34,982 bases of DNA from an uncultured Saprospiraceae bacterium (GCA_937928045.1 CALFWO010000058.1:1-34982), one strand, 5' to 3'; shown: positions 24,182 through 32,943, numbered from the stretch's first letter. The notes: generated from the sequence alone by a model not told the origin. Made by a program: numbers and translations.

Positions 24182-26611
24182 TTAGAATGGGCAGCCTTGA
24201 CAAGGTACCACTCTAGGATTGGCTTTTGGCTTTGAGATATCAATAACATCGCCTACAGTACCAACTATTTTAAATTCTGTTCTTCTATTCAATTGGTGTT
24301 CTTGTTCAGAACATGGAATATTATTTCGGCAATCATTCACATTAATTTTTTCACCGTATCCCATTGCAATTAATCTTGCTCTATCAATTCCTTTTTCAGT
24401 CAGCCATCTTACCACACTATCTGCTCTTCTCTGACTAAGTAATTCGTTGTACGCGAATGATCCTCTAGAATCTGTATGTGAAGAAATTTCCACTACATAT
24501 TCAGAATTATCAGCCATCAATTCATACAGTTGATTCAAATCAGAAACTTCATCATCTCTAATGTATGATTGATTAAAATCATAGTAAATATTCAATAAGA
24601 ACGCTAGACTTCCATCTGCCCCAGTTGTTGGAACAAAAGCATCCTGAGGAATTCCGTTCTTGTAATTTACATCTCCATACTGACCATCAGTTGGTGTCCC
24701 ATCAGGGTTAGTATAGATTCCTTTTTCAGTGTCAAACTTAGGTCCAACGGCAACAGCATCTGGATTTGCTGACAAACCAGATTCTGTAGGCATCAAATTT
24801 AGATTTACTTGAAGCGTTGTAGCTTCTTCTAAATCTCTTGTACACTGGTTAGTCGCTTTATCAGCCAAATACTTTTCTTTTGAACCTCTAACTGTATAAC
24901 AGCAATCTTCCTTCAATTCGAAGTTATATTGACCAGAATCATCAGTGGTAAAAGTTTGCTCTTCATCTCCACAATCGTTTACCAAAGCGACAGTTGCATT
25001 CTCAAGTGGCAAACCTGTCAATTGATCAAATACAATCCCTTCGATAGCGAACTGAATATCTCTTTCCAAAGCGATTTCAACAAACACCTTATCTCCTAAG
25101 ATAATTTCTTTTGTACATCCCTCTTCTGAATTCTCAATATAACCTTCGAAATTCGCAGTGAAGTTGCAGCAAAGATTCATTTTCATATCGAAATTGATCT
25201 TTCCTTCTTCGTTTGTTTCTTCCGTAGTTTCTTTACAAGAGTCAAATACAGTTGCTCCAGAAATTGGCTCTTTGGTCTCTGCATCGTAAACAAGAATTTC
25301 AACTGGCGTAGCGATTTTTCTAAATCCATAGATGTCATCTCTACCAGCGCCTCCTTCTCTATCCGAAGAGAAGTGACCACAACTTCCTTGCTCGTTGAAA
25401 ACGATTCCAAAGTCATCGGCATTGGTGTTGATTGGGAATCCAAGGTTTTCAACTTCACCCCACTCTCCTTCTTCTTTTTTCTCAATAAAATAAATGTCAA
25501 GACCTCCTAGGCCAATCTGTCCATCAGACGAAAAGTATAATTTCCCATTCTGGTGATAGTACGGAAATACTTCATTTCCTTCCGTATTAATTGCAGGTCC
25601 CATATTCAATGGTGGTCCCCAATTTCCTGATTCTTTTTCAGAATAGTATAAATCCATTCCTCCATATCCACCAGGCATATCTGATGAGAAATATAAGAAT
25701 GTACCATCATCTGATAATGTTGGGTGGGCCACAGAATACTCATCTGAATTGAATGGCAAACTTGCCAAATCATCCCAGTTAGCTCCACCATCAGATGTAC
25801 TTGCAGAATAAACTTTCAACATCACTGTTCCGTCATCAGATTTACCAACTTTTCCCTCAGAGAAGTTATTTCTTGTGAAGTAAATCGTCTTTCCACCATT
25901 TGTAAACGTGACAGCAGCATCGTGATATTTAGAATTAATATTCTCTGAAAACTTTTTAGGCGTTCCATATTCAAAATATCCACAACCTTCATCTTTGTTG
26001 ATTGGCTTTGCAGAAACTTTGAACAACTCCGTAAAAGGATTTCCAGTCCAAGCATGTGTTCTTTTTACAAAACTTCCTTTCTCTCTTTCAGAGGCGAAAA
26101 TTATATTGCCATCATTGTATGCAGGACTAAAATCATCTAGATTAGAGTTAAAAGCCATGTGTTCGATTTCGAAAATGTCTCCATTTTTAGTCATCAGCTC
26201 TTCTTCGTAATCACAAGCTTTCAATAAGAATTGTCCACGGGTATCCTCTGGAACTGCTTCTACGTATTGCTCATACCAATCTCTAGCAAGATCACATTTT
26301 CCATTTTTCTGCAAAGCTTGACCATAAAATAATTTATGAATTGGCTTAGAATCAGGAATGCGTACAACTTGAGCATACCAGTATTCAGCATTCTCAGAAT
26401 CGTTCACCTTACGGTAGCATTCTGCAATTTTATACTTGGCTTCTTCGGAATCTTCTTTTTCAAGAATTTGGTTGAAGACTACGATTGCCTCGGTGTAGTC
26501 GAGGTTATCCATAAGCTGGGACGCTCGCTTAATTTTAGAAATTTGAGCTGAGGAAATGCCGATGCTTAATACAAGCAAAGCCATAGTCAAAGTCCATTTA
26601 TTAGTCATCAT
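24182..26611 (-). CDS. PorE-like OmpA-family protein (TPR, PD40 propeller, CRD, OmpA)
   Basis: 809 residues from the ATG at 26611 (a second ATG is adjacent), giving signal peptide MMTNKWTLTMALLVLSIGIS. Domain order: TPR helices (about 25-130); a PD40/WD40-like propeller (about 150-400) with HPTLSDDGTFLYFSSDMPGG, VFPYYHQNGKLYFSSDGQIG and FNEQGSCGHFSSDREGG; two or three carboxypeptidase-regulatory-like domains (about 405-600) with paired cysteines; and a C-terminal OmpA domain (about 660-785). The OmpA part has the peptidoglycan-binding phrases VEISSHTDSRGSFAYNELLS, LIAMGYGE and LNRRTEFKIVG. This is the architecture of Porphyromonas PorE, a T9SS subunit that anchors the outer-membrane complex to peptidoglycan. 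It follows the PorP/SprF gene by 68 bases on the same strand and ends at a strong terminator. Confidence 0.88.
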   Translation of the reverse strand: MMTNKWTLTMALLVLSIGISSAQISKIKRASQLMDNLDYTEAIVVFNQILEKEDSEEAKYKIAECYRKVNDSENAEYWYAQVVRIPDSKPIHKLFYGQALQKNGKCDLARDWYEQYVEAVPEDTRGQFLLKACDYEEELMTKNGDIFEIEHMAFNSNLDDFSPAYNDGNIIFASEREKGSFVKRTHAWTGNPFTELFKVSAKPINKDEGCGYFEYGTPKKFSENINSKYHDAAVTFTNGGKTIYFTRNNFSEGKVGKSDDGTVMLKVYSASTSDGGANWDDLASLPFNSDEYSVAHPTLSDDGTFLYFSSDMPGGYGGMDLYYSEKESGNWGPPLNMGPAINTEGNEVFPYYHQNGKLYFSSDGQIGLGGLDIYFIEKKEEGEWGEVENLGFPINTNADDFGIVFNEQGSCGHFSSDREGGAGRDDIYGFRKIATPVEILVYDAETKEPISGATVFDSCKETTEETNEEGKINFDMKMNLCCNFTANFEGYIENSEEGCTKEIILGDKVFVEIALERDIQFAIEGIVFDQLTGLPLENATVALVNDCGDEEQTFTTDDSGQYNFELKEDCCYTVRGSKEKYLADKATNQCTRDLEEATTLQVNLNLMPTESGLSANPDAVAVGPKFDTEKGIYTNPDGTPTDGQYGDVNYKNGIPQDAFVPTTGADGSLAFLLNIYYDFNQSYIRDDEVSDLNQLYELMADNSEYVVEISSHTDSRGSFAYNELLSQRRADSVVRWLTEKGIDRARLIAMGYGEKINVNDCRNNIPCSEQEHQLNRRTEFKIVGTVGDVIDISKPKANPRVVPCQGCPF

Positions 26612-26679
26612 GTTCTGAGTGTTTTTAAAGACTGAGGGAAAGTGCATAACGCCGATCATTGTTTTTTATGTTTATGCTT

Positions 26680-27675
26680 TTAGAAATAACGTGGCGTAAC
26701 AGCCCTTTTAGTATTATAGTTGAATTCGTAACCGACCATTAGTTCAAATGAGCCAGGCGTTACAGTTCCAATTTTTGTTAGTGGATAGTCATAAGCAGCT
26801 CCAACTCTAAGCCCATTTGCTAAGAAATAGGATGCCCATACGTTTGCTGAAGAAACAGAACTTGTGTTTCCAACAAATGCTTCAACAGCAGTTCTAAACG
26901 ATGCTCCAACCCAAAGTGCTTGGTAAAAAAGCAGTGATAAATCAATATCTACTTCTGTCGGGGCTCCAATACCCGTAAAGGCCGCATCCTTGCTTAGTTT
27001 TGAAAGGAGTCCTACATTTTTAACCAGCAAACTTGGCTTAAAAATGAGTGATTCTCCTTTTAAAGGTATTGCTCCACCTGCACTAAAGAAAAAGTGACGG
27101 TACTGCTTAGACCAAATATCAGTGGTAATTGGATTGTCTCTTAAATCGTATTCGATCAATTTAGGACTCGCCAATCCAACATAGAATGATTTTGTATAAT
27201 AGTATAAACCAACACCGAAGTTAGGTAGCCACTTAGAAGGATTGGGATCATTAAACGCTTCGTCTTGCTCTAATGTGGTTATTTTAGTCCAATCAGCGGA
27301 CCAATTCATAACCCCTCCCTGCAATCCAACAGATAATTTTCCTGGTCCCATCGGAATTCGATAAGCATAGGAAAGATTAGCCGTCAATGTTCTCGTAGGT
27401 CCAATCTCATCGCTTATTGCATGAAATCCAACTCCTACTCGCTCATTTGGTAACGGTGTATGAATGGTAAAACTTTGTGTGCTTGGCGCCCCCTCTATGC
27501 CATACCATTGTGTACGGTGTAATAATCCTAAAGTCATGTGATCTTTTGAACCGGCATAACCTGGGTTGAATACCAAACTATTGAACATATATTTGGTAAA
27601 CATCGGGTCTTGTTGTGCTTGAGCGAATCCAGCACATAATAAAAGCAACACAAAAATTGGTGTCGATTTTCTCAT
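26680..27675 (-). CDS. PorP/SprF-family type IX secretion outer-membrane protein
   Basis: 331 residues. Signal peptide about 1-20 (MRKSTPIFVLLLLCAGFAQAQ), then the family hallmark QDPMFTKYMFNSLVFNPGYAGS. Alternating hydrophobic beta strands typical of an outer-membrane barrel follow (LGLLHRTQWYGIEGAP, GVGFHAISDEIGP, LTANLSYAYRIPMG, LSVGLQGGVMNW, GVGLYYYTKSFYVGLA) and the protein ends in VGYEFNYNTKRAVTPRYF. SprF of Flavobacterium johnsoniae is needed to deliver the adhesin SprB, and many PorP-like paralogs sit next to one substrate with a type B sorting domain. Here the upstream gene is exactly such a substrate and the downstream gene is PorE-like. It is therefore likely the dedicated partner of the 27776-29251 product. 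Confidence 0.93.
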   Translation of the reverse strand: MRKSTPIFVLLLLCAGFAQAQQDPMFTKYMFNSLVFNPGYAGSKDHMTLGLLHRTQWYGIEGAPSTQSFTIHTPLPNERVGVGFHAISDEIGPTRTLTANLSYAYRIPMGPGKLSVGLQGGVMNWSADWTKITTLEQDEAFNDPNPSKWLPNFGVGLYYYTKSFYVGLASPKLIEYDLRDNPITTDIWSKQYRHFFFSAGGAIPLKGESLIFKPSLLVKNVGLLSKLSKDAAFTGIGAPTEVDIDLSLLFYQALWVGASFRTAVEAFVGNTSSVSSANVWASYFLANGLRVGAAYDYPLTKIGTVTPGSFELMVGYEFNYNTKRAVTPRYF

Positions 27676-27692
27676 AATATTTAAATATTTGC

Positions 27693-27733
27693 CTCCGTTT
27701 TCAAGATTTCGGGGGACGAAAAGCTTAACGGAG
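27693..27733 (-). other. Nested hairpin in the leader between the sorting-domain gene and porP
   Basis: CTCCGTT (27693-27699) pairs exactly with AACGGAG (27727-27733), and an inner TTTCG/CGAAA stem sits inside it around the G5 run. There is no T-run after it in the minus direction. It is more likely an mRNA-stability or attenuation structure than a terminator. Confidence 0.4.
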
Positions 27734-27775
27734 CGTAATTCTTTATCTAGTTTTCAAAAATGGTGCTACAAATTT

Positions 27776-29251
27776 TTATCGATGGAGAACAAACCATCCT
27801 GATTGATGAGATCCTGCCCCTGTATCAATCAAATAATAGTATACTCCTTCTGGTAAATCTGCGCCATTCCATGTTCCAGTCCAATCATTTTGGTAGTCCT
27901 TTACTTCCATCAATTGAGATCCGTAACGATTAAATATAGTTAAGGTATGATCTGGATAATTTTCCAAACCTTTAATTTCCAAATTGTCATTTGTATCATC
28001 ACCATTTGGAGAAAAACCAGAGAATACTTCAATCATGTCTGAAGTATCTTGAATTTCTTCACAAGTAATATTGATGGTAACTATAGCTCGATTACATCCA
28101 TTGGAAGTGCACATCTCATACATCAAACTATCCGTCTGTGTACACGCCAAATCCAAAGGTGTATAGATAATCTCACAAGAATTTTCACTCACTTCCGATG
28201 TTCCCCATTGGCTATCAATTCCGCCATCACTTGCAGGAACAATAGTTAATATTGGATCCTCCATGGCGTTGATATCGTCATTTGCACAAATCGTCAGAAC
28301 ATTATCTTGTCCTATGTTCGCATCGAAAGTATCATCATTCGCAACAGGTAAAATTGGTTGGTTTCTCATCAAAACTGTAACTTCCAATTCGATTGAATCA
28401 CAAATTCCTAGATCATCACAAACTGTAAAGCATACTACATCGGTACCTTCCTCCAGGCCTTCTACCCTGAAGCAGTTGTCAGATTTGATATATTCCGCAC
28501 CGAAAAAATCAGATGATCCACAAATCGATTTAGCTTTTTGATTTCCGCCAAAAATTTCCAGATCTTCTGCACAAACTTCGATTGTCTCTCCAACTTCCAC
28601 CTCTGCATTTAAGAATTCCGGTTCTGGCATTCTTACGACAACATCGAAATAGATGTAATCAGAACCGAGGTCAGAAGTCGCACGAATACAAGCCCTTCCA
28701 GAACCTTGTGCCGCTGCATAATAGTCAACACATAAGTTGGTATTATCTATTGTGAATTCTACATTTTCAGGACTGCTACCTCCGCAAAAATTGTCCAGTG
28801 CAGTCGCTGTACCGTTAAGATTTGGGAAATTTATATTACAAAGAGTTTCTGTTGTATTGATAAGGATGGTGTCTGTAACCACCGGTGGTGAAGGTAATGT
28901 TGTGATGTAAAAAAAAGTAGTATCACAAACAAATGAATTTGTGCAAAGAATAACACAAGCTGTATCCTGACCTCCTATGTTGGTACCTTCATAAGTTACA
29001 CACCAAGTATTTTCGTTCAAAGTGAAGTTCACAGACTCGCCTCCTGATTGAGGACAATTGTTTATTATGTAAGCGGGAGTATCCGGAGCCAATGCAGTGG
29101 TATCAAGACAATGTGTTACAACATCGCCTTCGTTGATAATGGCAGTGTGTGGATTTCCAGCGAAAAGAGAACAAGACGAAATTACGAAAGTCAGCAAAAG
29201 CAGACTTCTTACAATTCGAACTGAACTTAGGAGGAGAAATTCGCCTCTCAT
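27776..29251 (-). CDS. Surface protein with T9SS type B (gliding-associated) sorting domain
   Basis: 491 residues. The signal peptide is about 1-31 (VRSLLLLTFVISSCSLFAG). The body (about 32-400) consists of cysteine-containing repeats with patterns such as NENTWCVTYEGTNIGGQDTA, TNLCVDYYAAAQGSGRACI and DNCFRVEGLEEGTDVVCFTV, each like an immunoglobulin or cadherin-like adhesin domain. The last 85 residues are a gliding-motility-associated type B sorting domain: VFSGFSPNGDDTNDNLEIKG, TIFNRYGSQLMEV, WTGTWNGADLPEGVYYYLI. The protein should pass through the T9SS and stay at the surface. Such type B substrates need a PorP/SprF-like partner, and that gene follows directly. It may work in adhesion or motility. 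It is a small relative of SprB-type adhesins in layout, not in size. Confidence 0.9.
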   Translation of the reverse strand: MRGEFLLLSSVRIVRSLLLLTFVISSCSLFAGNPHTAIINEGDVVTHCLDTTALAPDTPAYIINNCPQSGGESVNFTLNENTWCVTYEGTNIGGQDTACVILCTNSFVCDTTFFYITTLPSPPVVTDTILINTTETLCNINFPNLNGTATALDNFCGGSSPENVEFTIDNTNLCVDYYAAAQGSGRACIRATSDLGSDYIYFDVVVRMPEPEFLNAEVEVGETIEVCAEDLEIFGGNQKAKSICGSSDFFGAEYIKSDNCFRVEGLEEGTDVVCFTVCDDLGICDSIELEVTVLMRNQPILPVANDDTFDANIGQDNVLTICANDDINAMEDPILTIVPASDGGIDSQWGTSEVSENSCEIIYTPLDLACTQTDSLMYEMCTSNGCNRAIVTINITCEEIQDTSDMIEVFSGFSPNGDDTNDNLEIKGLENYPDHTLTIFNRYGSQLMEVKDYQNDWTGTWNGADLPEGVYYYLIDTGAGSHQSGWFVLHR

Positions 29252-29450
29252 AGTGTTAATTTTAGGTGGGGAAAGTTCCCTGATAATTAATCAATTGTTT
29301 CTTAAGTCAGTATTTTCAGAGATGGTTGGGTGATTTATAGTGAAATCACTGATGGAAAAGTTCGAAAATCATGCCAATTGATCTTAATGCGAGTAGAATT
29401 CGCAAAGACTAGAAAATGGCTTCAAAACTGATGATAAAAAGATGGATTCT

Positions 29451-30314
29451 TTAAAAGAAAATATCGATCACGATTAGACCGCAAAAACAAATGCTTGCAA
29501 GACCGTTGGTTGTGAAAAAAGCCAGGTCCACTTTACTTAAATCATTTGGTTTTACCAAACGGTGCTGGTGCATTAAAAGTCCAATAAACAAAAGAACTGC
29601 AATCCAATTAATCCATCCCAAATAGAGGTATTTCTGTTGCAATAAATAGGCTGCATAAATGATAACGCCAGCACAAATCACATGGAAAAAACTAGACAAC
29701 TTCAATGCACCATTTGTACCTAAACTTACGGGAATTGAATGCAATGATAAAGATTTATCAAAGGCCTCGTCTTGTAAGGCATAAATAATGTCAAATCCCG
29801 CCACCCAAAATAGGACTGCAATAGAATAAAGAACCGGCAATACATCAAAATGACCAATTACTGCCAAATATGCGCCAATTGGGGCCAAAGAAAGACCCAA
29901 TCCCAGTACCAAATGGCAAAGTGCAGTAAATCTTTTGGTGTATGAATATCCAAGGATTATTATCAAAGCTACAGGAGCTAAGTAAAAACAAATATTATTT
30001 ATGAAAAAGGTAGTTACTATAAAGGCTATTACATTGAAAATAACGAAAAACAAAGCGTTTTTGCTGGAAATTACACCAGCTGGAATCTCTCGTACTTTAG
30101 TTCTCGGGTTCAATTCATCAATGTCTCTATCCAATAAACGATTGAAAGCCATCGCGGCAGATCTAGCAAAGATCATACATAATAGCACCAAGATAAAGAT
30201 TCGCCAGTCAGGATGAGCCCCCGATTCTATTGTAGCTAAGGTATAGCCGAGTATTGCAAAAGGAAGTGCAAATATGGTGTGACTAAACTTGATCAGCGAT
30301 AAATAATCCTTCAT
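29451..30314 (-). CDS. ubiA: UbiA-family aromatic prenyltransferase (4-hydroxybenzoate/MqnP-like)
   Basis: 287 residues from the ATG at 30314; a TTG at 30323 is in frame but overlaps the -7 element. It is an integral membrane protein with about eight helices. The first Asp-rich motif is AFNRLLDRDIDELNPRT (about 57-71), followed by VREIPAGVIS, and the second is FDIIYALQDEAFDKSLSLHS. These bind the polyprenyl diphosphate through magnesium. The phrase LGLGLSLAPIGAYLAVIGHF is typical of the MqnP branch, which prenylates an aromatic acid in the futalosine route to menaquinone; UbiA proper is the alternative. No other mqn, men or ubi gene is in the window, so the exact substrate is undecided. The gene lies between the DUF1573 gene and the T9SS cluster with its own promoter. 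Confidence 0.88.
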   Translation of the reverse strand: MKDYLSLIKFSHTIFALPFAILGYTLATIESGAHPDWRIFILVLLCMIFARSAAMAFNRLLDRDIDELNPRTKVREIPAGVISSKNALFFVIFNVIAFIVTTFFINNICFYLAPVALIIILGYSYTKRFTALCHLVLGLGLSLAPIGAYLAVIGHFDVLPVLYSIAVLFWVAGFDIIYALQDEAFDKSLSLHSIPVSLGTNGALKLSSFFHVICAGVIIYAAYLLQQKYLYLGWINWIAVLLFIGLLMHQHRLVKPNDLSKVDLAFFTTNGLASICFCGLIVIDIFF

Positions 30315-30320
30315 GAGCGG

Positions 30321-30328
30321 CAAAAATA
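30321..30328 (-). promoter_or_regulatory. -7 element of the prenyltransferase gene
   Basis: Minus strand TATTTTTG matches TAnnTTTG. Six bases separate it from the ATG at 30314, so the mRNA would have almost no leader. No TTG is visible at the usual -33 distance. Confidence 0.4.
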
Positions 30329-30352
30329 ATCAAATGTTATTGCATACCTATT

Positions 30353-30390
30353 AAAAGAAAACCCCGACTGCTTTGTTTAGCAATCGGGGC
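30353..30390 (-). terminator. Terminator between the DUF1573 and prenyltransferase genes
   Basis: On the minus strand CCCCGATTGCT and AGCAGTCGGGG (30389-30379 and 30372-30362) pair with one G-U around a 6-base loop. TTTTCTTTT follows. It begins about 23 bases after the DUF1573 stop at 30413. Confidence 0.9.
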
Positions 30391-30412
30391 CTTTTTATAT
30401 TTTATATCTCAA

Positions 30413-31000
30413 TTATTTTTGAGCAGGAGCAGCTGGCTTAATAGGCTGTGCTTTAATAGCATCACCTTCAGGAGCATTGATCTCTCCTTTGATTGTCAAG
30501 AAAGTTTGAGAAGGATCGGTATTAGCAGTAATGGTTACACGCTTGCTTTGCTTTCCTCTCTTTCCTTTAGAATCAAATTGAACTTTGATTTCTCCATCAG
30601 TTCCAGGCATGATTGGATCTTTAGGCCATTGTGGAACTGTACATCCACAACTTCCTTTTGCGTTAGAAATAATCAAAGGCTCAGAACCAGTGTTTGTAAA
30701 TTTGTACACATGCGTTACTTTTTCTCCTTGGTCGATTACACCATAGTCGAATTCGTTACTATCGAATTTTACAGTCGTAAGCGGTCCAACAGGAGCTTCA
30801 GCGGCAGCAGGTGCAGCTTTAGTCGTTGCAGCATTCGTAGGTGATACTTCACCAGCGTTAGCAGTTACAGCAGCACGAGCTTCGTCTGCAGCAGCATCTT
30901 TTTTACCAAGAATACCGTCAAAGGCACCCATTAGGTTAGCGACGAAAAGAAGTGCGACTACACCCAAAACACCGAATTGAATTTTCCTAGAATTGTCCAT
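30413..31000 (-). CDS. DUF1573 domain protein, membrane-anchored
   Basis: 195 residues. An N-terminal hydrophobic segment (about 9-27, FGVLGVVALLFVANLMGAF) anchors it to the inner membrane or acts as a signal. It is followed by an Ala/Pro/Lys-rich linker (about 35-72) and one immunoglobulin-like DUF1573 domain (about 76-175). Family hallmarks are FDYGVIDQGEKVTHVYKFTN, PLIISNAKGSCGCTVPQWP (Cys118 and Cys120) and PGTDGEIKVQFDSKGKRGKQ. The C-terminus is a Pro/Ala/Lys tail. DUF1573 is widespread in Bacteroidota, usually one copy per small periplasmic protein, and its function is unknown. The CGC pair may bind a metal or form a disulfide. It is a single-gene unit with its own -7 element and terminator. 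Confidence 0.92.
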   Translation of the reverse strand: MDNSRKIQFGVLGVVALLFVANLMGAFDGILGKKDAAADEARAAVTANAGEVSPTNAATTKAAPAAAEAPVGPLTTVKFDSNEFDYGVIDQGEKVTHVYKFTNTGSEPLIISNAKGSCGCTVPQWPKDPIMPGTDGEIKVQFDSKGKRGKQSKRVTITANTDPSQTFLTIKGEINAPEGDAIKAQPIKPAAPAQK

Positions 31001-31044
31001 ATCAATAATTGATTTTTAGAATTAAAATTGATTTAAATTTGTTG

Positions 31045-31052
31045 CAAAAGTA
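31045..31052 (-). promoter_or_regulatory. -7 element of the DUF1573 gene
   Basis: Minus strand TACTTTTG matches TAnnTTTG and is identical to the element in front of the lipoprotein at 12892. It predicts a leader of about 40 bases. No TTG is seen 19-23 bases upstream. Confidence 0.45.
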
Positions 31053-31115
31053 AGGTATCTAAAGCATTTAAGCACCTTAATGCCTACAAAATTAACGACA
31101 TTGAACACTTTATGC

Positions 31116-31154
31116 TGTTAATAGCGGGCGAACTATTGTTAACGACCTGTTAAC
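31116..31154. promoter_or_regulatory. TGTTAAC-type repeats, possible regulator site
   Basis: TGTTAAT at 31116 and TGTTAAC at 31137 and 31148. The last two are 11 bases apart, the same geometry as the repeats upstream of the Na/Pi symporter. They lie about 85 bases upstream of the DUF1573 -7 element, and downstream of the PolX stop. Confidence 0.25.
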
Positions 31155-31191
31155 GCTTTAAAACTGGGCTTTGTTTCAGATTTTTCGTGGA

Positions 31192-32859
31192 TTAAATCCT
31201 AGACCGACAAAAATCTTCGAAATCTCTGGCATCCAGGCTGCAAAGGCTTTGCTCCACAGTTAATCCAGCTTTTCTTGCTGCCGATAATCCCCATCGAATA
31301 TCTTCTATTCCGCCTGTCGAATGTGCATCTGGATTAATAGCAATCATTACATCTTGTTCCAAAGCATATGGTATCCATCGCCAATCTAGATCTAATCTTA
31401 GCGGATTTGCGTTGATTTCTATAGCAACTCCATTTTCACTACATGCATCGATAATCTTTTTATAGTTTATTGGATACCCCTTGCGAGCCAAGAGCAATCT
31501 GCCAGTGGGATGACCTAATATGGTAGTGTATGGATTTTCAACAGCTGTAATAATTCGTTTCGTTGCCTTTTCGATGTCCATTTTAAGATTAGAATGTACC
31601 GAGGCAATAATAAAATCAAATTCCATCAAAATCTCATCTTCATAATCCAATCCTCCGGAACTCAAAATATCCGATTCTATTCCTCTGAATATTCGAAAGT
31701 CTTTAAAGTTTTTATTGAGTTCATCAATTTCATCCCATTGATTATAGAGTCTTTCGACTTTGAGTCCGTCGGCGTAAAATGCAGACTGGGAATGATCGGT
31801 CAATGCCAAGTACTCGTAACCTAACTTCTGGCACTGCTCAGCCATTTCTTTTATGGAATGGATGCCATCACTGTAGGTAGAGTGCGCATGAACCACTCCT
31901 TTTATATCCTCCAAAGTTACCAAATCGGGATTCCAACCTTCCAAAGCTCGCTTACCTACTGAATCCATTTCAGGATTACCTTCCAGTTCTCTCAGTGCCG
32001 GAATAATTGTGGGGAAACCTGCGGCTTGAAAGATTGCAGATTCTTCTTTTTGTTTTCCATTGTCCGCCTCTCCAAACAATGCCTTGAAATCTTCTTCATG
32101 TGAAGTCTGAAAAAGTATAGAACCAAAATTTGAATTATTAGCTTTATGAACCACTACATTAAACCCTTTTTCGGCTTTTAAATTCCAAGAATTAGTTGAT
32201 TCTTCTGTCGATTCCCAACTTTCTTTTTCAAGGAATTCATCAATATTAGAAGCTGTCGTGATCAGGTCAATCTGTTCTACGATTGGATATTCTCTTCGAA
32301 TCTTTCCGCTTAATGACGTTTGTTGTTTGGGAAAAAACTGATGGAACATTGCCAAGTATTCTTCGGCTTTTGGAAGCAGTGTCGCCAGGTGAAACTTATT
32401 TGAACTCTGCAGATGATATTCCAGTTGTTCCTCTAAGTTCTTCTGTGTTTTTTGACCAAATCCTTTAACTGCCACCAGCCGGTTTTCTGTGCAGGCATGC
32501 AATAATTCTCCAATGGTCTCAATTTGAAGTTCTTTCCAAACAACCTTTATTTTTTTGGGACCAAATCCTTTTACGCTCAACATTTTGCGGATGCCCTCAG
32601 GTGTTTCAGCACGCCATTTTTCTAAGGTTGCCATACTACCATTTTGGGTAAGCTCAATTATTTTACCAACGATCGCTTTGCCTACTCCAGGAATCGCTCC
32701 AATCTGTTTTTCGTCCATCTCACTCAAAGGATCACTCACTTTACGTAAAAAACGGTAAGCATTTTGGTAAGACTTAATTTTAAAACTATTTTGCTCGTGA
32801 AGTTCCATCAATCCAGCCAACTCATTGAAGGCTTTTGCAATTTCTTTATTGGTCATCAT
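31192..32859 (-). CDS. PolX/PHP-family protein with degenerate polymerase active site
   Basis: 555 residues, close to the normal length of bacterial PolX (about 570). Helix-hairpin-helix motifs are in the N-terminal part: IGAIPGVGKAIVGKI (about 53-67), VKGFGPKKI (96-104) and VKGFGQKTQ (131-139). The nucleotidyltransferase domain is altered: LSGKIRREYPIVEQIDLI (183-200) has Gln196 where PolX has the first Asp of D-X-D, and NVVVHK (234-239) has Val where the third Asp stands. The PHP phosphoesterase domain (about 320-550) is intact: HAHSTYSDG (His324, His326), LTDHSQS (Asp355, His356), RGIESDIL (Glu395), VHSN (His422), GHPTGR (His450) and NPDAHS (Asp511, His513). Nuclease or phosphatase activity is expected, polymerase activity is not. 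It is divergent from a lipoprotein gene. Confidence 0.87.
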   Translation of the reverse strand: MMTNKEIAKAFNELAGLMELHEQNSFKIKSYQNAYRFLRKVSDPLSEMDEKQIGAIPGVGKAIVGKIIELTQNGSMATLEKWRAETPEGIRKMLSVKGFGPKKIKVVWKELQIETIGELLHACTENRLVAVKGFGQKTQKNLEEQLEYHLQSSNKFHLATLLPKAEEYLAMFHQFFPKQQTSLSGKIRREYPIVEQIDLITTASNIDEFLEKESWESTEESTNSWNLKAEKGFNVVVHKANNSNFGSILFQTSHEEDFKALFGEADNGKQKEESAIFQAAGFPTIIPALRELEGNPEMDSVGKRALEGWNPDLVTLEDIKGVVHAHSTYSDGIHSIKEMAEQCQKLGYEYLALTDHSQSAFYADGLKVERLYNQWDEIDELNKNFKDFRIFRGIESDILSSGGLDYEDEILMEFDFIIASVHSNLKMDIEKATKRIITAVENPYTTILGHPTGRLLLARKGYPINYKKIIDACSENGVAIEINANPLRLDLDWRWIPYALEQDVMIAINPDAHSTGGIEDIRWGLSAARKAGLTVEQSLCSLDARDFEDFCRSRI

Positions 32860-32943
32860 AAATTCTTCATTTAGATGGCGGCGAAGGTACTTGATTCGGG
32901 TGGAAGTTGAAGATTTAGTAAGGTAGTTTTTAGAATGAATTTT

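Noticed and set aside
23908-24249. 113-codon minus-strand frame across the GC-rich element
   Set aside because: It overlaps the OmpA gene end and its terminator, and its coding appearance comes from the repeat-like element.
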